Assembly (NCBI GenBank): GCA_023614405.1
Contig: CM042696.1
Location: forward strand, 339,193,211 to 339,257,210
Source of the DNA: Avena insularis
Taxonomy: Eukaryota > Streptophyta > Magnoliopsida > Poales > Poaceae
DNA: 64,000 bases
Direction of reading: 5' to 3'
Each line of letters begins with the position of its first letter. The stretch's first letter is position 1. The position numbers were made by a program, and so were the translations under genes. The notes beneath the pieces are model-generated. The model had not been told where the DNA came from, did not search any database, and saw only the letters and a program-made list of their open reading frames with translations. Shown here one piece after another: positions 46,994 to 60,297 of the stretch.

Positions 46994-48548
46994 TGATGGC
47001 TCAAAATGTGATGAGCTTGTTGGGAACCCCAAGAGAAGGTATGATGAGCACAGCAGAAAATTTCCCCTCAGTGATGAAACAAAGGTTATCGAACCAGTAG
47101 GAGCAAGGAAACACCTCCAAGGTGTTGTTTCCAACTTGGAATCCTGCACAACACAACCACAGAACTTTGCCCCCAACTTACAGTGAGGTTGTTAATCTCA
47201 CCGGTTTTGCTGAAAACAAAGGATTAAACGTATTGTGTGGAAGATAGTAATTGCTTGCAGAAAGTAAACAGAAAACAATAAATAGCTTGTAGATTGATGG
47301 TAAAAGAATGGACCGGGGTCCATAGTTCACTAGAGGTTATTCTCCTTAAGATAGTTGACATGTTGGCTGAACAAATTATAGCGGGGCAATTGACAGACAC
47401 CAAGAAAGCATCATGCATATACTAATCATCTTGACTCCTATGAGATTCGATTGGGCATTACAACATTATACATAGACCGTAATCCAACTGCATCTATGAC
47501 TAATTATCCACCTTTAGGTTATCATCCGAACCCCCTCCAGTATTAAGTGGCAAGCAACAGATAATTGCATTAAGAAAAGTGTGTAAAGTAAACAATACGA
47601 TTGTTCTATGAACAAAGGATTGTTGTTTTCTCCCTAGTAGCAACAACACATCTAGTACCTTAGAGATTTCTGTCACTTCCCCAGATTACTAGAGGCATGG
47701 ACCCACTATCGAGCATAAATACTCCCTCTTGGAGTTGCTAGCATCTACTTGGCCAAGATAGCTCTTAACAACGGAAAGCATGCAAGATCACAAATAACAT
47801 AGACATGATAGAATCAATAATCAATCTGAAATAGCATATCAATATCCATCTGATCCCCACAAACACAACATGTAATATTACAAATAGATGATCTTGATCA
47901 TGAACGGTGCTCACAAGATCTAAATATGGTGGCATAAAGGAGGAGAACCAACCATCTAGCTACTACATGGACCCGTAGTCCAGTGATGAACTACTCACGC
48001 ATCACACCGGAGGCAGGCATGGTGATGAAGAAGGCCTCCAGGGTGATCTCTCCCCTCCGGCAGGGTGTCGGGAAGAGCTTCAGATCCCTCCCGATCTAGG
48101 GATGGAGATGGCGGCAGCTATAGACTCTTTCGTGGAAGTTTGATCGGGTACTTAGGGTTTTCATCCCGAGGGGTCTTTATAGGTGAAGGGGCAAGGTCGG
48201 TGGAGCGTCAGGGGGCCCACACCTGGTGGTGGCGTCGCTAGGGCTGGCCGCACCACCCTAGGGTGTGGCCGCCTTGGTTCCCCGCTTCGTCTCCCCTCCG
48301 GACTCCATGTTGCTTCAGGTAAAATATTGACTTTGGCTTTTGTCCGGTCCAATTCCGAGAATATTTCCTTACTAGCTTTTCTGAAACTAAAAACAGCAGA
48401 AAACAGGCAACTGGCACTGTGGCATCTTGTTAATAGGTTAGTTCGAGAAAATGTGTAAAAATTCTCCAAAGTGTGGACAAAACATAAGAAAGTAGATATA
48501 AAACAAGCATGGAACATCAAAAATTATAGATATGTTTCCAACATATCA
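46994..48548 (-). repeat. D2 5' LTR (1555 bp)
   Basis: On - it starts TGATATGTTGGAAAC and ends GAGCCATCA. Near-identical to 41836-43389 by eye. Confidence 0.92.
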
Positions 48549-49303
48549 GGCATGCTCCATATGGAGCCCGTCAAAATGTTGCTCCAACTTCCTAAATTCT
48601 TTGACGTAGGGGGCCATCCACGGGGAGTCGTAGTATTTGTTGATCTGGTTGATGACCAACTGTGAATCTGCATGGACGACCATGTGCTTGATCCCCAGGT
48701 CCCTTGCGATCGTGAGGCCGACGAGTAGGCCTTCGTACTCGGTGTTGTTGTTTGTCGAATGCTCTCTATGATAGAGCATCTGGATCATGTACTTTAGTTG
48801 ATCTTCGGTCGGTGACACCACGAGCACGACATCCCCCGAGCCGTCGATGGAGTATGAACCGTCAAGTGCGTGGTCCAGTCGCGGTGATCGACACTCCCAA
48901 GAAGGGAGGAGGTAGGTTCCTACTTATCCTCCGGTGTGGGAGTCCCTTCCACGAAGAACTCAACCAAAGCTGAGCTCTTGATGGTTTGGGTGTGAGCGAA
49001 ATCGAGGTCGAAGCTGGATAGCTCCATAGCCCATTCCACCAGACGACCCGTGGCCTCTTGATTGTGCAGCATGCCCTCCAAAGAGTGCTTAGTCACTATG
49101 GTGACCCGATGGGCCTCGAAGTAGTGTCAAAGCTTCCTCAATGCGATGAGGATGCCGAGCAGGAGTTTTTGGAGCATGGGGCAACGAACCCGTGCATCTC
49201 GTAGCACGACGCTGATGAAGTACGCGTGGCATTGTTCCTTCTGCTTTTTCGGGGCTCCTGCCGCTTTGCAACACTCGAGTTGCAGGGCCCGGGAGGAGGC
49301 ACT
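48549..49303 (-). pseudogene. Gypsy B reverse transcriptase end and RNase H (first part)
   Basis: From 49,270: AYFISVVLRDAR, MLQKLLLGILIALRKL, a stop, then HYFEAHRVTIVT, EATGRLVEWAMELSSFDLDF and the end of the RT-linked RNase H. A second RNase H-like segment (48,827-48,549) has TEYEGLLVGLTIARDLGI and HADSQLVINQI. This frame continues without loss at 41,835 (VPRGSSTIIEELSKIA), on the other side of D2. Upstream sequence is cut at 49,303 by the LTR of gypsy C. Confidence 0.88.
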
Positions 49304-50055
49304 TGTTGGAGAAGTGTCCCGTAAAGGAATAGGGGTCCAACGATCCATGAGTCCGAGAGGGGGATGAATCACACATTCAGAGCTTCTCAGCAACGTCGAA
49401 GACGATGACGCATGAACACGATAGAGAGGTTGACACATGGGTTTTTACCCAGGTGCAGGACCCTCTTGAGGAGGTAAATCCCCTACTCCTGCTTTGCTGT
49501 ATTGCTCGCAGTGCTTCGCGAGGGTACAATGGAGGACCAAAGTCTAGGGTTACAGATTATAGGAATCGATCCCCTCCAATGTAGAAGAACGCCTCCTTTT
49601 ATAGGGCGTCTGGGCCTCTCCCCCCAAACGTTGGGCAGGAAGGGTCTCCACATTGCCGCCCACCAAAGACTCAGTATATCGGACTACTTTCCCTGTACCT
49701 AGCCTGTACAGCTTAGAAGCCTCACGTCCTCCTCATACCTTCAGTCATGGATGACGTCTGTTCCTGCGGGACGTGCACCTCTAGATCCCCCTGCACCGAA
49801 ATGGGAAGACACCATCCCAGATGTCGGGCCCTCTACCAGGGGAATGTTTGACCACCCCAGACCCCTTGGAGTGTAGCGGGGCGGAACATCCTATGCTCCT
49901 CCCTCGCCATGTTTGTTGCCTCTCACCTCCGAACTGATTCACCTTCGACCCTCGTGAGTGGGCTCCTCCGAGACCATCACGAGGCATCCGCACGAACCAC
50001 CTGAGGGCCCAGCCGACTAGGGACTCAGGGTACCCCCGGTGCCCTTGGACTGACA
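49304..50055 (-). repeat. Gypsy C 3' LTR (752 bp)
   Basis: Starts TGTTGGAGAAGTG and ends GGACTGACA on +; both flanks change at these points from gypsy B coding sequence to non-coding, and from LTR to the gypsy C 3' region. Only one copy is in the window, so the borders rest on TG/CA ends and context. Confidence 0.6.
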
Positions 50056-52008
50056 GTAGACCCCGGGCACGTGGCTCCCATGCTTCCCTCTAGGAGTGCA
50101 GGGTCGGGTGGCCCAACAGTCGGCTGGTGGTATTGTGCTCGCAGAGCCGCGTGGTGTGGATCGGGGACTCGGACCCACCACGATGAGGACCGCCATTATA
50201 GGGTTGTGGTAATGCTCACCAGGTATTCCCACTTCCAACCATCGAGCCGCCTCCACTTCTGCCCCCTCCACCGCCTAGTCTCTGATCTTGCCAACACTAA
50301 ATGTGCCACCGAGCGGCCTCCCATGTCAAGATGAGGCCTGCCCCTACCAGTCCTCCCGGGTGGAGGACGAAGAGGAGGAGTCCGACGAGGTGTTGATCCC
50401 CTCCACCATCCACCTGAATTCGGGGATCGACAGATTCTGCACGCAACTTGCCTCGGACTAGAACGAGTGGGAGGTGACCAAAGCGTGGACTAGCTCCACA
50501 AATCTGACGAGTCTTGCCGGTTCCGTGCATCCCTTCTTTTACCACACCGTGCTCGTGGGCCTGGTATCCCCGTTTTATACATTCTTCATGGCGGTCCTGG
50601 AGCACTACCAGATCTCCGCCCTTGCACCTCCATCCCAATTCCATCACTACCCTGTCCATCTTCGCCTGCTGGTGCGGGATGTTCTTTGGGGTGAAACCTT
50701 CCGTGGCGCTGCTACGGCGTATGTATGCCCTTCACCCTACCTCCACCTCTCACAGTGCCAGCTACGTCTCCTTTGTAAAGGAAGGAGCCTTCGGATTCCC
50801 TATGGGCTGGTCGAAACATGCGGAGGACTTCCAGAAGCATTGGTTCTTTATGGACGTCATGGAAGATGACATGCGGCTACATCGCCCCACCGCCCTGGCC
50901 AAAAAGGCAATAGTTGGTGGTCCGCGGCTGAACTGGAGGGCGACAAGGTCGGGGCCTTAGACACGCGCGTTGAGCAGCTCAATGCCTCGGGCTTGACCGG
51001 GCCCCTGGTAGCCATGGAGTTCCTCCACTGCTGCATTGCCCCGCTGCAGAAACACTGCAAGGGCTTGTGGGACCTAGATGAGGAGGACCACCTATCCCTG
51101 GGGGATGGCATCACCAACGACTCCGCCGTGGGGAGGTTCCTCCATGAGCTCCTTCACACCTCCATCATGTCGGAGCTTCCTGCGAGGGTCCTTCCTCTCT
51201 GCCTCGACCCTTGGAAGGCCGAGATCCGTGCATCCCTTTCTCAGTTCGACGAATGAGGGATCCTCCCAACTGGACATGAAGGGAAGCGGAAGAATCCCTT
51301 GGGCCCGACGTCTCCTGGTCCTGACAAAGGAGGCCGTCGCATCACCCCGGAGAGACCATGGAGGCCGCCGCGTCCGGCCCTCGGGAGGTGTCTGATCGGA
51401 AACGCCCTCAGTCGCTCACCCCCGAGGGTGCCGGAGGGGAGGTGACCTCGCCTTGTGAGACCGGTGCAAGCGGAAGCGACACCCTGGGGCCGGCCAAGGC
51501 CTTCATTCCTCCCAGTGTGAAGCGAGGGAGTTGTGGCTCCCAGCTCCTATTTGCCGGTGTTCCTAGGTAAAGCTCGATTGACCCTGGGGCGAAGTACTGC
51601 CTCTGCTGATTGCGTGTTTTCCTGACAACACTGTCGCGTGACTTGCAGTGGAGACCCCTCGTAAGAGGAAGGTGAAATAGACCTCCTCTCAGAAGGCCCG
51701 CCTAACTGCTCGCGATAGCAACCTCACGGCCCACTCCACAGACGAGTCTACCCAGTCGAAGGCCCCCGAGGCAAGGGAAACCGTCGTGCCAGCGTGCGCT
51801 TCTCCTCGCTCTGCTTCTCGGTCCACAGCGGGCGTGAGGCGGGCGGATCCCCGAAGCCGAGCAGCCCCTTGGCTGCCACTTCCCTCATAGAGGGAGACGC
51901 GTGGTGAGTCGCCCCCATGGCCGACGCCGCCGTCCCTCCGGCATCTAGGGGGGCTCCTAACGCCACGGTCGAGGTCGTGTACACGCGTTAGGCTATCCTG
52001 GTGGCTCC

Positions 52009-55000
52009 TATAGCACCCTCGAATCGGCCCTATGCAAGTTTTAGCGATTCTCGTCAAACCAGCATAGAAACGATTCGAAGATGCCCACCAGGAACTTGCG
52101 TGCGGGTGGGAAACAAAGTAATTTTGTTAAACAATAGTCCATGATGGAACCCACAAAACATATATATACAACAACGACTCCATGAGTCAAGAATACAGAT
52201 ATACGTACAAAGATCCAAATCACCTTGAAAACGATACAACATCCAAGTACGGATAAGATGCAAATGGGGCTAAGATCCCTGAAGAATAACCAATGGCATC
52301 CATAACCCTGCCCAGGCCAAGCCAGAAGGGTAACCCTGCTACGACGTCGAACTTATACCTGTCAAAGCAAAAGGGGTGCTGACAAAGGGCAAAGGAAAAG
52401 AGGATCGGTCAGTACTGAGGCCAGTACACGGCGAGTCTAGAATTCGACGACTCTCGCCTACATAGGTATGGTGGACTAAAGCAGCAGCGAAGCATGCACT
52501 ATAAAACCTATAGAGACTCGATACAACTGTTGACTATCAGAGAGAGGTAAGAAAGACCTATGCGGATCCAACCTGATACTAACACCAAACATACCCATCC
52601 TAGTATTTCCCCCTCGAGACCAAACAAGGAAGTCATTCTAAGGAAACTCACATGGTTGGTAGTTTTATTCATTCTATCCATGGTGGTTATCCGACTTACT
52701 AGTCATATCAGATACAAGTCATATTATAATAGTAAACTTTAGTTATAGTTGTCTATGATCGAGAAACTATGCTCCAAGTTGTCCATAACCGCAGACACGA
52801 CTTTTCGAAAAGATTTAACCCTGCAGGGGTGCACCAAAGTTTCCACACACACTCCAACCCTTTTTACTTGATCAATTAACATACACCCATCGGTATGTCG
52901 GCGGGGCTTCAGACATGATGCTTTCCTAGACCCAAAGAAGTACATGGGGGACACCCCAATAACCTACCCGTAACGAAGTTGGCCGAGCTACGAAGACGGA
53001 CCCAGAGGCTGCGAGATCGGCCGAGAGATCAGAGGCCATAGGTATAATCCTCAACATAATAACCCACATCCTAAATAGTACATTAGTAAATGCTCATCGA
53101 GCAACATATAATAAACATGGCATAACATGGGAAATATGGCATACCATGGCATGAAAACGTCAAACTAGTTTGTGGCCCCAGTACAGTATTTTGAAATCAG
53201 GTAATAAGTCGAAGGGGCGCCCTGACACCCCACATGTGGTTAGCACGCTCAGTCTCAGAACATGTGCCAAGAACTCGGGTCCTAGGTGGACACAAGTGGG
53301 CAGTTAACAACCAAATCTCAACTATTACCCATTGTTGCCTCTTCATTAATTATATCCACTTCCATCATTTAATTAGCAAATTGTAATTAAAACCATGATC
53401 ATCTCCACCATTAAGCATTTGCAACCCCCAACAACGGTGGAACAACAATGATGCGAAGCAGCACCTAAGCAAGCAACTACGACTCGCAAGGCCGACTGTC
53501 TATCAACCAACATGCAATAGGATGTGTCCAAGGCAATATAGAGGCTGCAAGGAATATAAATGGTGCCCGGAAACTAAATCATCGCAACACGGATATCAAT
53601 AGATCAATAGGAGGGAGTAAAGACTATAAATGGAAAATAGGTAGAAATGGGGAGAATGCTTGCCTGAAAACATTGCCAGAGATACATTATCCGAAGGACT
53701 TGTCGATACCCACATCCACTCAACAGCCTAATCTGTGAAGAAGCAAAGCACTAAAATAAACACCAGATGCACTACTTAAAACTACAACAGAAGATCGGGC
53801 ATGATACATGATATGATACATGGCATGGGAAAGATGTGATGCAACTAGGCAATATTAAGCCGAACTGGGGTCCCGACAATTTATTAGAAGGTTCATGTTG
53901 TTTTAGATACCCCGCAATTTAAATGTTGTCTTAACAAGGTAAAACATGGTACCGATTCGCTACACAAATATAAATAGAGGCTTTATAAGACTAGAATATC
54001 CCACATATAGTCTCCAGATTCGATTATGAGGTGAATCAGCATAATGCCCCCAAACCACATAATATGTATGCGACATGAACAATTTAGATGAAACAAGTGA
54101 TAATGTCATATTATAAAAAATAGCGGTCTTAGAAAGGGGATCACATTAGGGTTCGGCACCGATGGTCTTGGGGTTTGGCGGGATCGGTTGTGGTCTTCGG
54201 GTTCCGGGAAGGAGATCATGGCATTCCATGACGACGATCTTTGGATCCAGGGTCTCGGGGTTCCGTGTGGTCAATCTTGGATCAGTGGCACCATGAATAA
54301 GATCTTCGGGGTACCGCGGTCTTGATGTCGTGAAGGGGTCTTGATGTTCTGGTTCTAGGTCAGCGAGCTTGTTGTCCTTGAAAGGGGATGGGATGACGAA
54401 GATCTTGTTGAGACAAACATGGACTGTGTGTTCCCTATCTTGGGGCTTGAGCAGCCCAACACCAGACACACCGATAGGTGTTCAACTCGAACTGGCCACC
54501 AACTCGCACAAACATAGGCACCCACATACCTGCATGCACGGACAGTGGCAAGCAAAATGAACGAGGGCGGGGAGTCTGTGGTGGTCGGAGATGGGGCAGA
54601 GAGGCGCTGGAGACGCCATGGCCGGGGCTAGCTCGGCAGCAGGCGGGGCCGTGGACGGAGCGACGACGAGGTGGCGACGGCTCGGGGAGCGGTTGGAGAT
54701 GGTCACCGGGGCGATGACACGCAGGATCGGTGGTGAGGATCAAGACGAGGACAGCTCGAGGAGGCCGACGTTGTAGGGTAGAGCGCGCACGATCGACGAA
54801 CTAGGCGAAGCGGGCGATGCGCGGGTCCAGCGAGAGACGGCGAGGAGCTTGGGCAGGCTCGCACGCGAGCTCGTGGCATGGCTCTGCCTTGGGGAGGAGG
54901 TCACAGGCGGAGGGGTTGACGACGATGAGGCATGGGGCCAGCACAGCAACGGCCAGGCTCGGGGTAGGCGAGGCAAGAGGGGATGAGGAAGATGGCGACA

Positions 55001-55738
55001 TGGGGCGGGGTGGGGAATCACCGGCAGAGGCTGGGTGTGGGACGTGTCGTGCGGTTGGGGCCAAGCTCACACACGTGCGTGCGCAGGGCGAGGTTTGCGA
55101 GGAGTGGGTCGCGTGTGGGTGGATCGATTGGGGAGAGGCGCTCGTGTGTGCTTAGCGTGTCGCATGTGGGTGCCCAGGTGACGGGGTGGCGTGGTGAGTG
55201 TGGTTGGTTGGGTCGATTTGGTGTAGTGCAGGTGCGATGTGCGTTGACCATTTGTGTGTGCCGCACGGGGTGGTCATGTATCGCGGGCAGAGCTACGCGT
55301 AGGGATGCGCGGGGTGGGGCTAGGGTTAGGTTAGAGTTTAGTTTTTAGGGTTTTGTCTGGGTAGTAGGCTGCTGCAAGCCTGGCCTTTGGGCCTGGCCGG
55401 TGGAGGCCTCACCAGCTAAATAGTTTTGCTTTATTTATTATTCTAAAATAGTTTTGCTTTATTTATTGTTCTTTTTTATTTTAAAGACCTTTTGTAAATA
55501 ATTTTAGAAAAAATGAAAATATCTGGAAGAGACCAGGGTTTTACATTTGAAATAGAGCGGAGGTATTTAGAAAATAAAGATAGACGTTTAGAGAAATAGG
55601 TTTTAGGTAAACATATGCATGATGACATGATGATGCTCAAATGCAATATGGCATGATGACATGAGCATGCGGTCATGATTATACACAAAATAAAACAACA
55701 CGCGATTTTCTAGTAGTAGTTTTACCCGGGGTGCTACA
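52009..55738 (-). repeat. 3' LTR of long-LTR element (3730 bp)
   Basis: On - it starts TGTAGCACCCCGGGTAAAAC and ends ...GAGGGTGCTATA; the terminal CA is changed to TA. A GC-rich block lies at about 54,480-55,330. Frames within it are conserved between both LTRs only because the DNA is duplicated; none has a known domain. Confidence 0.88.
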
Positions 55739-56597
55739 ATTCGACACCACTACCAATAGATCTCGCCTCGAGATCCCCCTCATGGTACGGGGAAGAAGGG
55801 CGACGATCTAAATCTTGTCGCTTAGTGTAGATCCTTGCGACACCACTAACAAAGATCCTTGCTCCATCTTGAATTCGACGACACCACCAACAAGGGGTCA
55901 TTGCTCACGTTCGTTAAGGGAACACTCCGGATAAACAAAGGACAAAGGTAAAGGTATAGAAAGATAAGTCCACCTCTAACTTCGATAGAAGGAGAGAAAA
56001 AGGTGCAACCTAATCCACTTCAATGTACCAGAGCAAATAGAATGAGTAGTCGTCATGAGGGCCAATCCATCACGCACCCAAACTATTACTCCGGACCTGC
56101 AGTAGAAAAATTATGCAACCTATTCTCGAAATTCAGACTAAAGATCTTCACAAAAAGCGTTTGAGAAACAAAGGATTGATGGAGGCTCTTCATCGAATCT
56201 GATGTGGATGATGTCGTTGTGTTGGAAAACGCAGGAAGATAAAAGGAAAATTTTAGTGAATTTTGGGTCACTGGAAAGGTACTCAGAGGAAAATTTCTCA
56301 AATAGCATGAAGACCGGATGTAGAAACACCGTTACCAAAAGAGGAAGCAAAACCCTGAAGGTACGATGAAAACCCAACCACAAGAATCCTGGACTCGAAG
56401 AAAAGATAAGAGAGCATATTTAAAATACGCAAAGGTAAGAGGAGAATAGTACAGAGGTAAGAAGTAAAACAAGACCTAATCAGATCTATCCAACTGATTT
56501 TGCAAACTAGCTTTGACAGTCTACATCAGCCGTTAGCTAGCTTATCCTACAGGCTAGACTTGTGGGGTATCACAATTGTTGAGCTCTAATACCACTT
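55739..56597 (-). other. Internal domain of long-LTR element (859 bp)
   Basis: Non-coding. Near the 3' LTR it repeats a ttcgacaccactacc-type motif several times (about 55,740, 55,827, 55,874). The primer binding-like site is at 56583-56594. Confidence 0.75.
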
Positions 56598-59500
56598 TGT
56601 AAAACCCTCGAACCGACCCTATGCAAGTTTTAACAATGCCCGCCAAACCAGCATAGAAACGATTTGAAGATACCCACCAGACACTTGCGTGTGGGTGGAA
56701 AACAAAGTAATATCATTACACAATAGCCACGATGGAACCCACAAAACATATATATATATACAACAACGACTCCATGAGTCAAGAATACAGATATATAGTA
56801 CAAAGATCCAAATCACCTTGAAAACGATACAACATCCGAGTACGGATAAGATGTAAATGGGCTAAGAGCCCTGAAGAATAAACAATGGCATCCATAACCC
56901 TTCCTAGGCCAAGCCAGAAGGGTAACCCTGCTAACGACACTGAACTTATACATGTCAAAGCAAAAGGGGTGTCGACAAAGGGCAAAGGGAAAAGGGAGCG
57001 GTCAGTACTGAGGCTAGTACACGGCGAGTCTAGAATTCGGCGACTCTCGCCTACATAGGTATGGTAGACTGAAGTGGCAGCGAAGCATGCACTATACAAC
57101 CTATAGAAACTCGATACAACTGTCGACTATCAGAGAGACGTGGGAAAGACCTATGCAGATCCAACCTGATACTAACACCAAACATACCCATCCTGATATT
57201 TCCCCCTCGATACCAAACGAGGAAGTCATTCCAAGGAAACTCACACGATTGGTAGTTTTATTCATTCTGTCCATGCTGGTTATCCGACTTACTAGTCATA
57301 TCAGATACAAGTCATATTATAACAATAAACTTTAGTTATAGTTGTCTATGATTGATAAACTATGCTCCACGTCATCCATAATTGCGGACACGACTTTTCG
57401 AAAATATTTAACCCTGTAGGGGTGCACCAAAGTTTCCACACGCACTTCAACCCTTTTTGCTAGATCAATTGGCATACACCCATCGGTATGTCGACGGGGC
57501 TTCAGACACGACGCTTTCCCAGACCCAAAGCAAGTACATGGGGGCCACCCCAATAAGCTACCCGCAACAAAGTCGGCCGAGCTTCGAAGACAGACCCAGA
57601 GGTTGTGAGACCGGCCGAGAGATCAAAGACCATAGGTATAATCCTCAACATAACGACCCACATCCTAAACAGACTATAGTAAATGCTCATCGAGCAATAG
57701 ATAATAAACATGACATAACATGGCATACATGGCATAACATGGCATGAAAACGTCAAACTAGTTTGTGGCCCCCAGTACAGTACTTTGAAATCAGGTAATA
57801 AGTCGAAGGAGCGCCCAAACACCCCACATGTGGTTAGCACGCTCAGTCTCGGAACAGGTGTCAAGAACTCGGGTCCTAGGTGGACACAAGTGGGCGGTTA
57901 ACAACCAAATATCAACTATTACCCACCGGTGCCTCTTCATTAATTATATCCACTTCCATCATTTAATTAGCAAGTTATAATTAAAACCATGATCATCTCC
58001 ACCATTAATCATTTGCCAACCCCCAACAATGGTGGAACAACAACGACACGAAGCAACACCTGAGCAAGCAACTACGAGTCGCAAAGCCGAATGTCTATCA
58101 ATCAAGTGGTAATAGGATGTGTCCAAGGCAATATAGAGGCTGCAAGGAATATAAATGGTGCATGAAAATTAAAGCATCACAACACGAATAGCAATAGATC
58201 AACAGGAGAAAGTAAAGACTATAAATGCAAAATAGGTAGAAAGGGAGAGAATGCTCGCCTGAAAACATTACCGGAGATACATTATCCAAATGACTTGTCG
58301 ATACTCGCATCCACTCAACGGCCTAATTTGTGAAGAAGCAAAGCACTAAAAGAAACACCGGATGCACTATTTAATACTACAATAGAAGATCAAGCATGAT
58401 ACATGATACAATGCATGACATGGGAAAGATACGATGCAACTAGGCAATATTAAGCGAAACCGGGTCCCAGCAATTAATTAGAAGGTTCATGTTGTTTTAG
58501 ATACCCCGCAATTTAAATGATGTCTTAAGAAGACAAAACATGGTACCGGTTCGCTACACAAATTTAAATAGAGGGGCTTTATAAGATTAGAATAGTTCAC
58601 GTATAGTCTCCATATTCAATTATGAGGTGAATTGGCATAATTCCCCCAAACCACATAATATGTATGCGACATGAACAATTGAGATGCAACAACTGATAAT
58701 GTCATATTATAAAAAACAGGGGTCTCGGAAAGGAGATTATATTAGGGTTCAACACCGATGGTCTTGGGGTTCGACAGGATCAGTTGTGGTCTTCGGGTTT
58801 TGGGAAGGAGATCATGGCGTTCTATGACGATGATCTTCGGATCCAGGGTCTTGAGGTTCCGTGTGGTCCATCTTGGATCGGCGGCACCATGAATAAGATC
58901 TTCCGATACCGCATTCTTGATGTTACGGTTTGGGGTCGGCGAGCTTGTTGTTTGTGAAGGGGATGGGCCGACGAAGATCTTGTCAAGACAAACATGGACT
59001 GCGTGTTCCCTATCTCGGGGCTTGAGCAGCCCAACACCACACACACCGATAGGTGTTCAACTTGAACTGGCCACCATCTCGCACAAACACAGGCGCCCAC
59101 ATACCTGCATGCACGGACAACAGCAAGAAAAATGAATGGGGGCGGGGAGTCTATGGTGGAAGGAGATGGGGCAGAGAGGCGGTGGAGACGCCATGGCCGG
59201 GGCGAGCTCGGCAGCAGGCGGAGCCGTGGACGGAACTGCGATGAGGTGGCGACGGCTCGAGGAGCGGTTGGATATGGTCGCCGGGGCAGCGACACACAGG
59301 ATCGGCTGCGAGGAGCGAGATGAGGATGGCTCGAGGGGCTAATGTCGCGAGGCAGAGTGCGCACGGTCGGCGAACTAGGCGAAGAGGGCGACGCGCGGGT
59401 TTGGCAAGGGACGACGAGGAGCTTGGGTGGGCTCGTGTGTGGGCCGGCAGTGAGGGCGCGAGCTCGCGGCGGGGTCTACCTCAGGGAGGAGGTTGTGGGC

Positions 59501-60297
59501 GGAGGGGTTGATGACAAGGAGGCGCAGGGCTGGCGCGACGACGACCATGCTCGGGGTAGGGGAGGCAGGAGGGGATGAGGAAGATGGCGACACGGGGTCG
59601 AGGTGGGGAATCGCAGGCAGAGGTGGGGGGTGGGACGTGTCGTGCGAGCGGGGCCGAGCTCGCACGCATGCATGCGCGGGGCGAGGTTCACGAGGAGCGG
59701 GTCGCGTGCAGGTGGATCGGTCAGGGAGAGGCGGTGCGTCTCGTGCATACTTAGCGTGTCGCGTGTGGGTGTCCAGGTGACGGGGTGGGGTGGTGAGTGT
59801 GGCTGGTTGGGTCGGTTTGGTGTAGTGCAGGTGCGGCATGTGTGGACCGTTTGTGTGTGCCGCGCGGGGTGGCCGTGTACCGCGGGCGGAGCTACCCGCA
59901 GGGATGCACGGGGTGGGACTAGGGTTAGATTAGGGTTTAGTTTTTAGGGTTTTCTCTGGGTAGTAGGCTGCTGCTAGCCGGGCCTTTGGGCTGGCCGGTG
60001 GTGGCCTCCCCAGATAAAATAGTTTTGTTTTATTTATTGTTCTATTTTATTTTAAAGACCTTTTGTAAATAATTTTAGACAAAATAAAAATATCCGGAAG
60101 AGACCGGAGTTTTACATTTGAAATAGAGCGGAGGTATTTAGAAAATAAAGATAGACTTTTAGAGAAATAGTTTTTAGGAAAACATATGCATGACGACATG
60201 ATGATGCTCAAATGCAATGTGGCATGATGACATGAGCATGCGGTCATGATGATACAACACACGATTTTCTAGTAGTGGTTTTACCCGGGGTGCTACA
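56598..60297 (-). repeat. 5' LTR of long-LTR element (3700 bp)
   Basis: Same structure as 52009-55738, with visible small differences throughout; ends GAGGGTTTTACA on -, next to the primer binding-like site. GC-rich block at about 59,090-59,900. Confidence 0.88.

Larger units (their letters stand above)
41836..48548 (-). mobile_element. D2: complete non-autonomous LTR retroelement (6.7 kb)
   Basis: Two LTRs of about 1.55 kb enclose 3.6 kb of internal DNA without protease, reverse transcriptase or integrase. Orientation is -, shown by the primer binding-like site (46970-46982) and by the LTR TATA boxes. Duplications GACAT (41831-41835) and GGCAT (48549-48553), one mismatch, flank it, and removing the element restores the gypsy B RNase H frame exactly. 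It must move with proteins from other elements. It belongs to the same wider group as D1. Confidence 0.92.
38099..49303 (-). mobile_element. Gypsy B: Ty3/gypsy element, split by D2 and cut by gypsy C
   Basis: Pol on the - strand runs from the end of the reverse transcriptase (49,303) through RNase H, is broken by D2 at 48,548/41,836, and continues with a repeat-bearing linker, integrase and GPY/F tail to 39,868. A threefold tandem repeat and an antisense B3-like frame follow toward 38,099. No 3' LTR is visible before Harbinger sequence begins, so this end is deleted. The upstream part of pol should lie beyond gypsy C, outside the window. Confidence 0.8.
52009..60297 (-). mobile_element. Non-autonomous long-LTR (LARD-like) element (8.3 kb)
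   Basis: Two direct repeats of about 3.7 kb flank only 859 bp. A primer binding-like site (TGGTATTAGAGC on -, 56583-56594) inside the right repeat shows these are LTRs and the orientation is -. The internal part has no coding capacity, so the element is non-autonomous, as in LARDs, but with an unusually small internal domain. It interrupts the gypsy C antisense gene. The flanks (gctcc left, accct right) do not form a duplication. Confidence 0.85.

Noticed and set aside
47224..47418. Short frames in the D2 LTR
   Set aside because: LTR sequence, not open in the same way in the other LTR.
54146..55348. Frames found in both copies of the 3.7-kb LTR (also 58,742-59,947)
   Set aside because: Conservation follows from duplication of the LTR; frames differ by shifts between the copies and have no known domain.
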